This document shows, in pieces, positions 20,887 through 32,871 of a stretch of 64,000 bases of DNA. The stretch spans positions 82,846,374 through 82,910,373 of the forward strand of contig NC_039368.1 of assembly GCF_003573695.1 (NCBI RefSeq), written 5' to 3'. Source of the DNA: Papaver somniferum (Eukaryota; Streptophyta; Magnoliopsida; Ranunculales; Papaveraceae). The stretch's first letter is position 1. The number at the start of each line of letters is the position of its first letter. A program made the translations under genes and the position numbers. The notes under the pieces are model-generated. The model had not been told where the DNA came from and did no database searches. It saw nothing but the letters and a program-made list of their open reading frames with translations.

Positions 20887-21927
20887 CTAACTGCGTAACT
20901 CTATCAGTTTATCAGTTTTCAAAGAGACTGCACTAGGAGTATGGATCGCTGGGCGAAAAATATCATTCTCAAATCTTTTCTTCTCAAGAATCTTGTGAGT
21001 GTTCAAATCTAAATCCCAAAGTAGCAGTCTGTTCTTTTGTCTAACTAGCAATTTGCTATCCTTGATCTTCACAATTTCCAAATCCAACTTATTCGGCCAA
21101 CATGAGAAATATTTTGGCAGAGAGTATCCGGGAAGGGTCACCGAATGTGCTTTAGCCCAGCTATTTCTTACGGGATTTAGAACCCATAGCACAAGTTCAG
21201 TACGTGACGAAAGAACACATAAACCCAATTTCCCTTCCATCTCTATTAAGTGCATATAATCATGCTTACCAAAGAGACCAACATTAACACCTTCCTCACA
21301 GGAACCTCCACCATGATGCATCGTGCTTAACTTATTTGTTCCGATTTTGAATGTCATAATAGCAGTTGAACAATTAACCTCACCTTGACTGTATATCTTG
21401 TCAACCATCCAATACAATGTCCTGTTTATGATCGTGGGGGGTCTCTCAGACCGTGGCATATAAGCGTATCTGCCAATGTTTCTCCGTAATTTAGATCCAA
21501 AACTTAGTATGTCAAAGGCAAACCTTTCACCTTCACCTTCGTGTGAATAATATATAAGAAGCACCTCGTATTCCTTCTTTTTAGGATTGAAATAAAATCC
21601 ACATACTTGGAAGGCGAAACCTCTCATCGTAATGGTTACTTGTTCTTTTGTTGTAGGATTCCATATGACAAAAATGGATCTCCCGCAGTAATGATCTCTG
21701 TTCTTAAACAGAAGAAACCCGTCATAAGAATCATAAAGCATGACTGGATTCTCTTTCTGCATATAGCAGTAATCAAGTTTCAGGTTTGCTTCCTCAACCT
21801 TTTTAACCTGCTCATCCATAAAATAAAACTTGATCTCTTGGTCACTAGATTGTGAAAAAGATTGCATAGCGATGATAGAAGTAGCTTGTCTGACATGAGG
21901 TAGAGGGCGTAGCCTGAAGCAACTCAT
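20887..21927 (-). CDS. F-box gene 2, lacking the F-box (F-box-associated domain only)
   Basis: A 346-codon open frame closely related to gene 3 but without the low-complexity N-terminus and F-box: MSCFRL joins directly to the sequence that follows the F-box in gene 3 (QATSIIAMQSF), an in-frame loss of roughly 135-140 codons. What remains is the F-box-associated beta-propeller-like domain (VIWNPTTKEQVTITM, VCGFYFNPKKKEYEVLLIY, FGSKLRRNIGRYAY, LVLWVLNPVRNSWAKAHSV). Such domains bind the target protein. Without the F-box it should not join SKP1, so it may act as a decoy or be a pseudogene with an open frame. The start context differs from that of gene 3, whose first codon is AAG here. Neighbours on both sides are the same family. 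Confidence 0.75.
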   Translation of the reverse strand: MSCFRLRPLPHVRQATSIIAMQSFSQSSDQEIKFYFMDEQVKKVEEANLKLDYCYMQKENPVMLYDSYDGFLLFKNRDHYCGRSIFVIWNPTTKEQVTITMRGFAFQVCGFYFNPKKKEYEVLLIYYSHEGEGERFAFDILSFGSKLRRNIGRYAYMPRSERPPTIINRTLYWMVDKIYSQGEVNCSTAIMTFKIGTNKLSTMHHGGGSCEEGVNVGLFGKHDYMHLIEMEGKLGLCVLSSRTELVLWVLNPVRNSWAKAHSVTLPGYSLPKYFSCWPNKLDLEIVKIKDSKLLVRQKNRLLLWDLDLNTHKILEKKRFENDIFRPAIHTPSAVSLKTDKLIELRS

Positions 21928-23292
21928 TCTGCCTTCCGAGAAAATATATATGTACCGCCTCTGTGCAGAGATTAGTTGTAATCTTTTTGTTGAACGCCTC
22001 TGATTTATAAAGCTTCATGTATATATAAATAAATATTCCAACTATAGGTGGAATCTGAGTTTGATATGGAAAGAATAGAGTTTTTATGTAACAGCACTAG
22101 TTCGTTCAGTCATAAATGTTGGACTAGTAAGTGTTTTACCCCAACTAGGAGTCTAGGATTACAAATGTCAAAAGGTGCTGTGAAAATTGAACCCCTTTGC
22201 CATGGGTTGGACTGCAGAACCGAGACCCTGTCTCAAAAACATAGGTTTAAAGATATGGGAATTTGAGCGAGAAAATATGGCATGCGTGGACACACACAAA
22301 AAAAAAAAAAAGGATACCTGGAGTTTATTGTGGATTTGGCGAATTCTTTAGCTTGTAATTTGCAGCCGTATTAGGTCTGTTAAATTTGGAGAGTTTGTTA
22401 TTCGTATAGAAACACTATCGAGTTCGTCTTCAAGGGTTTTAGGTCACATTCAAATTTGGCATAGAGCTTTGTTTCCTTCCTCAGTAAATGAAAACCATGA
22501 CAAAAACAAGTGCTTTTAGATTCATATCTAAGGTAATCAACTTTCTTTCTTAGATTTTGATTTATTTACTAGATTACTGCTTTATGCTTCTGTGTTATTG
22601 AATATTATCATGCGTAGATAATAAAATACTTCCTGAAGTAGGAAATAGGTCAGGGTTTTGAATCGGTCAAACTACTGCTTCCTATTCCCCAACGTTAGTG
22701 TGTCCTGTCTCCAACAGGAAGAATCGCTCAGTTACATCCTCCTCTCATGCAATTCTCCTTCCTCTCAGGAAGAATCAGTCCTTCACCCCTCCTAATACTG
22801 TACTCAATTCTCCTTCCTCTCGGGAAGAATCAGTCCTTCACCCCTCCTGATACTGTACTCTGTCTTATTTACAATTCTCAGGGAGTTACGAAAGCGTCTT
22901 TATGCTGGTATTTTGTCGTCTTTATCCTTCGATCCTAAACAAAACCTTCTGAATTGAATATATATTATCTTTGTAAATTGGAGGTCCAACAAAATTTTCT
23001 AACTTAATTTCTTCTTTATTGTAAGTTTTTAGTTTTTTTCTTCCCTCATTTTGCATGGGCTCTGGCTTTTCGGTGAGTTATCCCCAATGATTAATTTCAT
23101 TATCTTTGCCCAGAAAGAAAAAAAGAAAGTTGTGCTCCCATCAGGTAGGAGCCGAACACAAATGTTGCGGTAAGACAAATCAAATCTTCTAGTAAGAAGA
23201 ATCGAGCCAATATAAATCATTGACTATCAACGGGATAGTCTCTTAAACGAGCATACATTTTAATAACTTAGAAATAAAATATATAAAATAAT
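21928..23292. other. Upstream region of F-box gene 2 and downstream of gene 3
   Basis: A TATA-like minus-strand run (TTTATATATACATG, about 22,013-22,028) lies some 90 bp upstream of the gene 2 start. From 22,440 to about 22,910 the sequence is a diverged relative of 25,795-26,970, but lacks Tat-1 and some exon-like segments. A 55-bp tandem duplication occupies 22,751-22,860. No gene was recognised. Confidence 0.5.
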
Positions 23293-24765
23293 TTAATTCT
23301 TTATTGACAAGAACATTAACCTGTCTAGCTGTATCAATTTATCAGTATCTAAAATGACTAGACTAGGAGTATGAATCACCGATCGAAAATTATCATTCTC
23401 AAATCCTTTCTTCTCAGTAATCTTGTGAGTGTTCAAATCCAAATCCCAAAGCAGCAGTCTGTTCTTTTGTCTGAAAAGCAATTTTCCATCCTTGATCTCC
23501 AAAACTTCCGCAACAAGTAACTCATCATTTGGCCAACACGAGATATATTCCGGCATAGAGTATTCGGGAAGGGTCACAGAGTGTGCTTTAGCCCAGCTAT
23601 TTGTTGCGTCATTGAGAACCCATAACACAAGTTCAGTATATGACAAAAGAACACATAAACCCAACTTCCCTTCTATCTCTATTAAGTGCATATAATCATG
23701 CTTATAACCAAAGAGACCAAAATTATAACCTGCCTCACAGGAAGCTCCACCATGTTGCATCGTGCTTAACTTATTTGTTCCGATTTCAAATGTCATAATT
23801 GAATTTGAACAATTAACCTCACCACTACTGTGAATCTTGTCAACCATCCAATACAATGTCCCGTTTATGATCATTGGGGGTTTTTCACTCCTAGGTATAT
23901 AAGCGTATCTGCCGATGTTTCTTCGTAATTTGGATCCAAAACTTAGTATGTGAAAAGCATAACTTTCACTTCCAGCATCTGCCCAGTATATAAGAAGCAC
24001 CTCGTATTTCTTGTTGTGAGGATTGAAATAAAATCCACATACCTGAAAGCGTAAGCCTTCCATCGTAATGGTTACTTGTTCTTCTGTTGTAGGATTCCAT
24101 ATGACAAAAATTGATCTCCATGATTGATATTTGTTCTTAAGTAAAAGAAATCCGTCACAAGAATCGTAGAGCATGAGCGGAAACTGTTTGTCCATATAGC
24201 AGAAATCAAGTTTTAGGTTTGATTCTTCAACTTTTTTAGCCTTCTCATCCATAAAATATAACTTGATATCTCGGTCACTAGATTGTGTAAAAGATTGCAC
24301 AGCGATGATAGATGTAGCTTGAGAAAGGTGTGTGCGAATAAAGAGAGGAGTTTTGGCTAAGATTCCAAGGAGTTTAGACGCACGCTGGCACTGTAAAACA
24401 CATTCCGCTGGGAGTCTAATAAGCATGTCTATGATGATATCATTAGGGAGGTCAAGCAGATTCTTTACAACTCCGGGTAGAAGATTGTCAACTGATGCAG
24501 AATCAACCAGAGGAATACGATTGTTAACTGATGTGAGATCAGGGACAGGGTTGTTAACTGCTGGAGAATCAAGATTATGGTTGTCAAGTAATGTGAGATC
24601 CTGGAGGATACCATTAGATAATGGGTGATCAAGAGTATGATCGCCAACTAATGTGAGATTAGGGAGCGGATCATCATCAACTCTGACATGAGGTATAGGG
24701 TTGTCGACTGCTATACGTTTCTTAAACCATGTCGTGCTTAAGCTAAAGCAGTTTATTTTGCCCAT
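23293..24765 (-). CDS. F-box gene 3, full-length F-box/F-box-associated domain protein
   Basis: A single-exon gene of 490 codons with the most complete structure in the cluster. Residues 20-95 are low-complexity units of about 20 residues (DNHNLDSPAVNNPVPDLTSV). The F-box is at about 102-145 (LLDLPNDIIIDMLIRLPAEC, CQRASKLLGILAK). The F-box-associated interaction domain spans about 185-470, with VIWNPTTEEQVTITM, VCGFYFNPHNKKYEVLLIY, INGTLYWMVDK, LGLCVLLSYTELVLWVLND and LLLWDLDLNTHKI. The protein should bind SKP1 through the F-box and recruit an unknown target for SCF-mediated ubiquitination; targets in this large plant family cannot be inferred from sequence. The start MGKINCFSL is chosen because it is the only ATG before the conserved NCFSL block. 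No frame damage was seen. Confidence 0.9.
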   Translation of the reverse strand: MGKINCFSLSTTWFKKRIAVDNPIPHVRVDDDPLPNLTLVGDHTLDHPLSNGILQDLTLLDNHNLDSPAVNNPVPDLTSVNNRIPLVDSASVDNLLPGVVKNLLDLPNDIIIDMLIRLPAECVLQCQRASKLLGILAKTPLFIRTHLSQATSIIAVQSFTQSSDRDIKLYFMDEKAKKVEESNLKLDFCYMDKQFPLMLYDSCDGFLLLKNKYQSWRSIFVIWNPTTEEQVTITMEGLRFQVCGFYFNPHNKKYEVLLIYWADAGSESYAFHILSFGSKLRRNIGRYAYIPRSEKPPMIINGTLYWMVDKIHSSGEVNCSNSIMTFEIGTNKLSTMQHGGASCEAGYNFGLFGYKHDYMHLIEIEGKLGLCVLLSYTELVLWVLNDATNSWAKAHSVTLPEYSMPEYISCWPNDELLVAEVLEIKDGKLLFRQKNRLLLWDLDLNTHKITEKKGFENDNFRSVIHTPSLVILDTDKLIQLDRLMFLSIKN

Positions 24766-24867
24766 CGAGAAAATATATACCTATACGTACCAGTCTGCGG
24801 GCGCAGTGAGTTGTATCTGTTGTTGATGATGAGCAATAGGTGATCTTTGATCGCCTGACTTCTGAAG

Positions 24868-24884
24868 CTTCATATACATACTTA
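24868..24884 (-). promoter_or_regulatory. Possible TATA element of F-box gene 3
   Basis: The minus strand reads TATGTATATGAAGC about 105 bp upstream of the start. The corresponding region of gene 2 has TTTATATATACATGAAGC, so the AT-rich core followed by GAAGC is conserved between the paralogues. Confidence 0.35.
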
Positions 24885-25049
24885 GATATTCCAACTTGAG
24901 GTGGAATCTGAGTTTGATATGAAAAGAATGAATTTGAGTTTGTATGGAACACTATAGTTAATTAATAGGTGTTGGGGCAGGAAGTCTTTTACCCAAACTA
25001 GAATTACAAAGCTGCAGCAACTTTGTAATCTTTTTGTTTGAACCCATTA

Positions 25050-25382
25050 GAGCATCTCCAATGGATCCTCGGGGTCTTTCCTAGGTGTAACGTCTTTCCA
25101 AACATCCTTAACACAAAAATTCCCTAATGTTAGGAATGTAAAATTTTTCTTCTCCAACGGGTAAATTCTAGAGTACAATTTATAGTCCACGTGTATTTTT
25201 ATTATTGGTTAGATTATTTTATTTTATTTTTAAGTTAACTGTTTCACCAATCAAATTGATGTACCTCCCACGTCACCTTTATATTGGAGGTTCCCATTGG
25301 AGATGTTTTTCTCTTAAAATTTAGTAAAATCCTACTTGGCCTGCAATTTGGGAATTTTAGAACATCCCGTTTGGAGATGCTC
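25050..25382. mobile_element. MITE, PIF/Harbinger (Tourist) type
   Basis: A 333-bp non-coding element with terminal inverted repeats starting GAGCATCTCCAA, a perfect 12-base match that is imperfect beyond. It is flanked on both sides by TTA (25,047-25,049 and 25,383-25,385), the target duplication typical of this superfamily. It inserted in the upstream region of F-box gene 3. Confidence 0.85.
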
Positions 25383-25385
25383 TTA

Positions 25386-26972
25386 TTCACGCCCAACTGA
25401 ACTGTAGATATGTTTGTGGGTCAATTCTGTTCCATTTCTTTCGCGTAAAGCTCCCAATATCGTTGTAGCAGAATGTATGATAGCTCACCAGACCTCATTG
25501 CGCCCCAACGGGAAACGCTGGTCGTCACGCAAATTTCACTTTATGACCTTAAATTATGCACCGTGGTCCGTGTCTTAGAACTAAAATATTGCTATTTGGG
25601 TACCAAAAAGAATTTGAGTTGAAATATGGCATGCCTGGACCCCACAAGTTATAAAGGAGACTTGCATAACAAGGTTACGGTATTCATATATTTTTTCTTG
25701 TGAATATTTCCGAACTTAGTTCGGTTGAAATTGGAGAGTTTGTATTCTCAGTTGATAAACACTATTGAGTTTGTCCTTGTGTTTTAAGGTTTCAGGGTAC
25801 ATTCAAATTTGGCGTAGATCCATCCTTGGTGCCTTGCTGAGTTAATGATTGAAAGCCATGAAAACATTATCCGCTTTTAGATGCATATCTAGTAAGATGT
25901 TCTCAACCAATAATGTCAGGAACTTTGTTAGGGAGGGAAAAGCTGTTGTGCATAACCTTTCCGGCGTTCCTGTTTTACTAAGGTAATCAACTTTTTTTTT
26001 TTTTTTTGATCGGTAAAAAGTCTAAGGTAATCGATTTTCTTAATTACTTAGGTTTTGATATATTTACTAGATTACTGCATGCCTTATGTTTCTGTGTTTG
26101 AATGCTATCATGTGGAGACAATACAAATATTTTCTGAATTATAATTAATTAGGTTAGGGGTTTGCTTTTGTTCAGTCCATTATAATTATACAACTCCAGA
26201 CTTCATGCAATGAAGTTGCCGATCTTTGTAAAGAGGTGAAACGTCTTTCTGTAATATGTGACAAGTATTTCATTAACAGACTGTAGTAAGCTGACGGATG
26301 ATTTATTTTCTTTGATTAGGCTCACCAGAAAGCAATACATGAAATAAACATACTAAAAAGGGAAGCAACCAAACTAAGGACCGTCTGTTTGTAATCACAG
26401 TCCCTATTTGGCTATTCTTTCTCCCTGTTTGCGGTCTTTTGTGTTTAGGTTCATCGGGAAACCCCCTCCAAAAGAGGTGAAGAGTATTTCGTCGGACAAG
26501 CCGAAGAACAAACGAGGAAGTTGGGGTGCGTAAAGATGAAGGCTTTTTACTAGTGGGATTAATTTGGAGAATGGAAAAGCAATCGTAGAATCGGAAGCAG
26601 CAGTTATCATTCGTAGTCGGGTAGATAATACAATACTTCCTGAAGTAGGAAATACGTCGGGGTTTTGCAGATGCGGAAGGGTTTTTCTCGTATAACAAGA
26701 GTTGTTATCTAAAATGCTTCTCCTAATAGCCTGTGTGTCATGTCGGCTGTCGCCAACATGAAGAATCTGTCAGTTACATCCTCCTCTCGTGCAGTTACTC
26801 TCAAAACATACAGAGCTATTTCTTTGCTGCTGCTGATGATCAGTCTTTCACCACTGCTGATGATCAGTCTTTCACCACTCCTAGTACTGTGCTCTGACTG
26901 CTCTCTCTTATTTGCAATTTTCTGGTGCTGCTAAGGAGTTATGGAAGCGTCTTTATGCTGGTATTTTGTCAT
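25386..26972. other. Host flank left of Tat-1 copy 2
   Basis: 25,891-26,400 repeats window positions 1-508, including the three exon-like segments. 25,795-26,970 also matches 22,440-22,910 more distantly. A 24-bp tandem pair (GCTGATGATCAGTCTTTCAC core) lies near 26,832-26,880. The short open stretch after AG at 26,450 (about 25 codons, Lys/Pro-rich) is unrecognised. The last bases, GTCAT (26,968-26,972), are the presumed target duplication of Tat-1. Confidence 0.5.
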
Positions 26973-27817
26973 TGAAGATATTATTGTGAACACGAGTGTT
27001 CACAAACAATGCTCGCATTTCATACGAAATCATTATGAGAGATGAAATACATATAAACTATGTAAGTTTGAAGACTATCGGACTCTGAGCCTTCGGGCTC
27101 GTCATCGTCTGGTCACAGTGGAATAAATTAAACCATGCATACGATTAAAGCATAATAATAGAACAGAAAGTAAAGTACTGAGCGTAAATGAGACAATGAT
27201 TTAAGTGGTCAGCACTAAGGCCTACGTCCACGAGGGTTGGAGTTTCACTATATATTGAAGAGTTACAATGATAGTCACATGACTCTGTGTGAATTACGAA
27301 GCTAAAGGGGGAAATGGGATTCATACTTACTCTTCCTATTTCTCTCTCCTAGATCTCCTATACTCGATCCAAACTGGTCGATCCCCCTCTCTTAGTGGAG
27401 AGGGGTATTTATAGGGATGATATATGGGGTCCACTGTTAGAGATAGTCGCAAATTTATCTTCTTGATATATGTGCTAATCCCGCTGGTATCTTCGTTCTT
27501 GACCGAAGGCTTCAACGGTCATGTGTGGCAACAAAGGGTTGCCTCTTTCTCTTCCACAGGCTAATTGACACGTACCATATACTTAGGATGTTTAATGCGG
27601 GTGGTTGGGATGGTCTGCATGCGTCAGACAGATGTCGGATGCCCTTGTCCCATCCTCGTCAGTGAGACCAATCCTCACCATATATATTGGATTTTCCTCG
27701 AGATGGGATAAAGCAGAGCTTCGGGTTCTCTTAAGTACTTCGTGGTGGCTCGTTCTTTCGATGCTCCATGATCCTTAGCCATCAGATCAGTTCGATGATG
27801 ACTATATATAGATGACA
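26973..27817 (-). repeat. 3' LTR of Tat-1 copy 2
   Basis: An 845-bp LTR, TG..CA. On the left it starts where homology to the element-free paralogue at 22,9xx stops; on the right it abuts the polypurine tract at 27,818. A TATA-like box on the minus strand (CTATAAATACC) lies near 27,409-27,419, consistent with minus-strand transcription. Confidence 0.75.
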
Positions 27818-27830
27818 GATGCCCCTTGGG
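27818..27830 (-). other. Polypurine tract of Tat-1 copy 2
   Basis: The minus strand reads CCCAAGGGGCATC, immediately followed by the LTR start TGTCATCTATATATAG. It is identical to the tract in copy 1. Confidence 0.65.
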
Positions 27831-28092
27831 TGTTGATACGTGGCATCGTGCCTTGATGTCTCAAGTTGTGGGTCTTCCACGCGTGACTCCTTTAGACACG
27901 TGGCGAGTGATGATTTATGTGTATACAATTTGCCCTTTTCTTCTAATGTGGGTGTCGGTCAAAGTTAGAAGAAAACTATCTTCTCATATTCTTCATCTCT
28001 CCTCAATAACTTCTCCTAGATTTTAGGGCACGTTTCCAACTACTAGCAATAACTCCTTCTCGAATCATGGGACGGTTTCCGTTTCTTGCATG

Positions 28093-28102
28093 CTATAAAT
28101 AG
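28093..28102 (+). promoter_or_regulatory. TATA box of the Tat-1 antisense gene, copy 2
   Basis: CTATAAATAG, same context as at 1,511. A 5' UTR intron follows at 28,314-28,647, with the ATG at 28,650. Confidence 0.6.
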
Positions 28103-28649
28103 GGGAGAGGATGCTATTGAAATAAATTTTATTCCCTCTTCATTCTCTTGTCAGTTCATTCTCTGCACTTTTTCTTCTTGCTTCTCTTCTCTTTTGTTCT
28201 TTAGCCATTAACTCTTGCTATTCAGAGTCATAAACATTTGAAGTCTTCAGTTGTTGTTGTTCATCTGGTGTTCGCGGATCGTTTTTACCTCCATCGTAAC
28301 GCTTCTGATTCAGGTATGATATTCTTCTAGCTTTCATTCACTTTTGTTTGATCTTCTTTTTCTGCTACTGTACTTAGGTTTCGTGATGAAGAACAAATAT
28401 ATGAAAGTATATATACTTGCCCCTGTTCTTCATCATGAAATCTAAGGATTCCCCGTTGATCGCTTGGAAGTTAGTTTTTGATGGTCATGGATGGATTAGG
28501 GTTCCTTGATTTTGTGAATTTTAGGGTTTATAGATTTTACTAGGTTGCTTATCTCTGTGTTTCTGATGATGTTTCTGGTGAACGACATAAGTCTTCAAAG
28601 CTTCGTTTTGTGAACTTCATCACTTTCTTTGTTCGTTTTGTTTGTAGAT

Positions 28650-31600
28650 ATGGCTGATCGTCATTGGATCCCATATCAGACTCCACCTATCGAGCCCTTA
28701 TAGACCTCCTTCATCCAAAATTACTGATGTATCTCCGCCGAATGGTGGTCCACTTAAGTATTCCCAGACAGATCTTCGAGCTCAGAAGACTTCATCTGCG
28801 TCTGGTCCCCGAGTTTCGTCTGTCAAGAGAGGGGATCCGTCAAGGAGTTCTCAGGGTTCCCGATATGCTGTCAATCATCCTTCTGCATCTCAGCGTGCTG
28901 AACCGACCAGTGTACCGTCTCCTTCTCATCAACGTGCTGAGTTGATAGAGGTAAAGCCTCTTCATTCTATTGCTCCTACTACGAAACCTTCTCAGAAGTT
29001 TATGGTCCCACCATCTGTTGCTCTAGTGAAGGGGAAATCTGCCAAAGGTGCTGCACCGAAGGTTGACCCCTCGAGAAATCTTCCAACCAAGAGTAAAGCT
29101 TCGGAGATGAGTCCCCCGAAAAGGCCACTGTCTGATAAAGCTGATGATTCTGATGCTGCCCTAGTTATACGAAGCGTCTCGGTTGGTAAAAAGAAGGTTA
29201 CTTTTAAACACATAGATCTCGAGGATTTCAAGGCAAAGCATGAGATAGAATCTTTCGATGTTAAGTTTTATGCTCCCGATGACGATCTCATTTATGATTT
29301 GATTAAGAACTATAAGTACGATGAGTTTCATCTTTTGACAACCGTGGAGGCTTTCGAGGCTGGCCTTATGTTGACCTTGTATAAGTCGGGTGACTCCTTT
29401 TATTACTACGTCTTGGCTCATCGTGAGGGATCTACTCCACATACTCATTGTCGCTCGGTGGTACAGCTGTCTAGGACTTACCTTCAGCCGCTTAAGGGAT
29501 GCTATCTTCGGAGTAAGGTGGAAACGATGATGACCTGCTACGTTCCTGACCCGGCTGAGAGAAATTGGTATACTCCTGAGAACTTCAACGCTTCCTTTGG
29601 TGACTACGTTAATAGTAGGAATCGTAAGCCATGGAGCGTCGGTCTTCGTACTATTCCTGCTTCCCATGGTGAGGTTCGTCTCCTGGGTGAGGTGAGTGGC
29701 TCGAAGCTCCGGTACGTCCCTGGTACTGAAGGAACTTCTCAGCGAAAAATTTTCCCAGCTCGTGAATGGCTCAAGCGTGATTACGATTATGAGTGGCATT
29801 TCACCGTTATTGAGATCGTCGGTCCTTGGGCTTATGGTTGGGTACCTGGTCAGCATGGATGGCGTCTTGTTGCTGGTAGTCAGCCTCGTGATAGTGTTCC
29901 AGCTCTTTATGGTAATTTCTGCCCTTGTTGGTTAAATTTTAATGGTATGGACATTGAGTACGCCTTCGATGCTGCTGATGTAGACGAAGAGGAAAGTTGT
30001 GATGTTACCCTTCCTTCGAAGAGTACCGCCGCTGCCAAGGTATGATTCCTCGTGTAGTATGTTTACTTTCCCTTTTTCTTCTAGTTTGAGATTTGATCAA
30101 AGTATGGAGAAAATTATCTTCGTGATAACACCATATTATGTTTCTAGATAGCAAAGAAGAAAAAGATAGGCCCGGTCCAGTCTTCTACTGCTGTTGTTGA
30201 GGAGACAGATGTTCCCAATGAGGTTACCAGCCCTGTGAACGATGAGTACGTCAAGGAAGAAGAGGAAGTTTCCGATGGTGAGGAACGCACAGATAACTCT
30301 CCCTAAAATCACGAGGATGGTGAGAATATTGGTGACGGATCTACTGAAGAGGAGATTGCCTCTGGTGGTTACGGAGATGTTCCTGCTGATTATCCTAAAC
30401 TTTCTCCCTCCCCGAATCAAGAGAATGATGGTGTTGATCTTCAATCGACAATCCCCGCTGGGTCGGCTCAGGAGTTCTCTTTTGGCAAGATTTATTTCTC
30501 TGGTGGGCAGGTTGATATTGGAGCTGCCATGGGGATAGCTTCGGACTTTTCTCTGCTCTCCTCAAACGATGAGTGGGATGTCCTCGGTGAGACTGGTGAT
30601 GAGAAGGCAGATGACATGGAAGAGAGCTCCGATGGTGAGGATGCCGAGACCCTTGCCAACAAAGAGGCCAAGGCCAAGAGAAATTTCGATGGACAAAGGA
30701 ACGTTGTGGACAGTGGGGATTCCACTGATGTATCTTCAGAGGGTTTTGATAGGGAGTTAATGCATGATGGTGACGATTCCATAGTTGAGTGGTTGATGAA
30801 GAAGAATTTAATGTTCGTGCCTAACCGTGCTCCGGTAGTCCCTGGTGAGAAGTGTTCTGACGCGTTTACTCGTTAGAACATGCAATTGACGTCCCATGAT
30901 GAAGTTGCGGAAACCTGGGATAAATATTTGAGAGCTAAGTCCATTAGTATTTTGGTTGATCCACCATCTTCCATTGCTGATATGATGGCGATAGCCGACG
31001 GGTATCAATACGATTTTCCTCAGTAGCGTATTCTTGAGGTTAGTTATCGGGAATCCTTTTAGGCTGAATGATGTGGTGGTAAGTCGTCGAGAATCTCTCT
31101 ATAGCTATTATTTGTTGGTTATTAATGCAGATGATGAGGATCGAACACCGCAACCATACTATGTATCAAGTTTTCAAGGCGAAGTCCCTAAAGATGGAGG
31201 CAAAGCTTCTTCATAGATAAAATGAGTTTAATTATGTTGAAGCGCTCATAGCTGCTAAAGATAAGGAGACATCTGAGTTAAAGAATAGGCTGAAAGGGAA
31301 AGAGCAGCTGGGTGCATCCAAGGAGAAGCTTCGTATGGAACTTGCTCTTGTTCGTAGTGAGTTGGCGAAGGTTCGTAGTGAGGCTGCATTTTCTAAAGTT
31401 TCGTATCTTTCTATAGTACTCCACTTCGCCCCTATCTTTCGTCTTCTTAGTGTGTTGTCTGAGTCTCCCGGCCCTATCTTCAGCGGTCGATATCAGAGAG
31501 TTTACGTGGCTAAATAATGAAAGGACATGCCAAGCTTCTCTTATTAGGGAACTGGTGGAGAAAATTAAAAATGAGGCTGATAAGTGGAATACCCGGGACG

Positions 31601-32654
31601 AAGAGCACAACGATTTGATGCCTCAGTACCAACAACGACGAGAGCAGATGGTTGATATGCAAAATCTTTATAACGATGATCGCCGTCAGTTTGAAGGTGC
31701 TTTATTGTGGACTCGTGAAAATTTGCGTGAGGCTCGTGAGGCTATCTCTCGTTTGGAAACCAAGGTGGAGAACTTGGAAGAGGAGTTGCGTCAGGCTTTT
31801 TCGTCCCATGGTCCTGAAGCTCGGGATTATATACCGCGGCTCGTTCGGGAGAGGGACGATGCAAGAGCCGAGGCCCATGCCCTTAGTAATTCCTTAGCCG
31901 CTTCTCAGGCCGATGTTGCTCGTTTAGTGGATTCTGAGAAAGATCTTGAGATAAATATGTACACACTTACTAAAGGGATAGAATATATGAGTAACAAAGT
32001 CAACCTTCTTCGACATTTAGACTCCATGAAGCAGGTAGAGTTGGATGAGTGTCAGTTTTCTCTCTCAAATCTTCGGTTTTATTATAAGAAAATTTCAGAC
32101 GAGTATGATTTTCTCGACGATGCCCGGGACGCCATAGTAAATGAATATGAAATGGCTTCGGCTAATGTCGAAGGTATACATTTGTTTGGTCATGAGAGGT
32201 TTCATAGTTCTAATTTTCTAACTCATTCGTGTTTTCTTTTTTAGAGCTCGAGGGACAGCTTAACCTTGCAAATGAAAGGCTTGAAAAGGCTCAATCTGAC
32301 TTAGTGCACCATAAGGATCAATCTAAGTACTACGAAGGGCTGGCTGGATCTAGGGACGAAGCAGCGAAAGAGGCAGCCAAGGAGGTATCCCAATTGAAGT
32401 TTTCGTTGTCGCATTCTGAGCTCAAGGCCACTGTTATCACACATAAGGCTCGTTTCCAGCTTGTGGAAGATATTAACAAAACCCTGACCAAGATCGAGCA
32501 TAGACTTCTGAAGGATCACGATATTGTTAAGAACTACCCTCGTCGTCCTATGCCTACTCCTTTGACTTACTCTTCCGGTCCTTCTTCCGGAGGAAGAATC
32601 CCTTTGTCTCAGAAGAATCCAACTGATCTTATTGGGTCTTCCACAAGGAAGTAG
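28650..32654 (+). pseudogene. Tat-1 antisense accessory gene, copy 2 (full length, disabled)
   Basis: The complete version of the gene truncated at 5,587. Exons are approximately 28,650-30,039, 30,148-31,078, 31,131-31,397, 31,483-32,173 and 32,245-32,654. The order is a Ser/Pro-rich N-terminus, a globular domain (FNASFGDYVNSRNRKPWSVG), an acidic linker, a long coiled coil and a C-terminal helical exon (QLNLANERLEKAQSDL) ending TRK and a stop. Damage: a 1-bp insertion near 28,688 gives an early TAG; stops in exon 2 match five of those in copy 1; and the donor after the 31,39x exon is TT where copy 1 has GT. The intact 2-bp region at 29,958 shows that the frameshift in copy 1 is a later insertion. 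It lies antisense and 3' to the element's pol, where Tat elements such as Grande carry an extra gene. Its role is unknown. Confidence 0.65.
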
Positions 32655-32866
32655 GTCTTCGTGTTTGTTATAGAAAGTTGATCTTCGTTGATTACTTGGC
32701 TGCCATTTTTTGTATCTTTTGTATTTCTTGCTCAGCTCCCCGAACTTGTAATCAACTTTTATGGAATGGATCATCGTTTGTTTGGATATGTACAGTTCTG
32801 TTTTATCTGCATTGTTGGTTCAATTATTTAGATAGCGAGTAAACTCAATGATTGAAAAATAATTAA
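32655..32866. other. Tat-1 sequence between antisense gene and nested element
   Basis: Downstream region of the antisense gene. It continues after the nested element at 44,063. Confidence 0.5.
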
Positions 32867-32871
32867 GCATG
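32867..32871. other. Left target-site duplication of the giant-LTR element
   Basis: GCATG here versus TCATG at 44,058-44,062; four of five bases match. Confidence 0.5.

Noticed and set aside
26303..26934. Open frames of 64-131 codons left of Tat-1 copy 2
   Set aside because: They overlap on both strands, are not preserved in the relative at 22,5xx, and show no recognisable domain.
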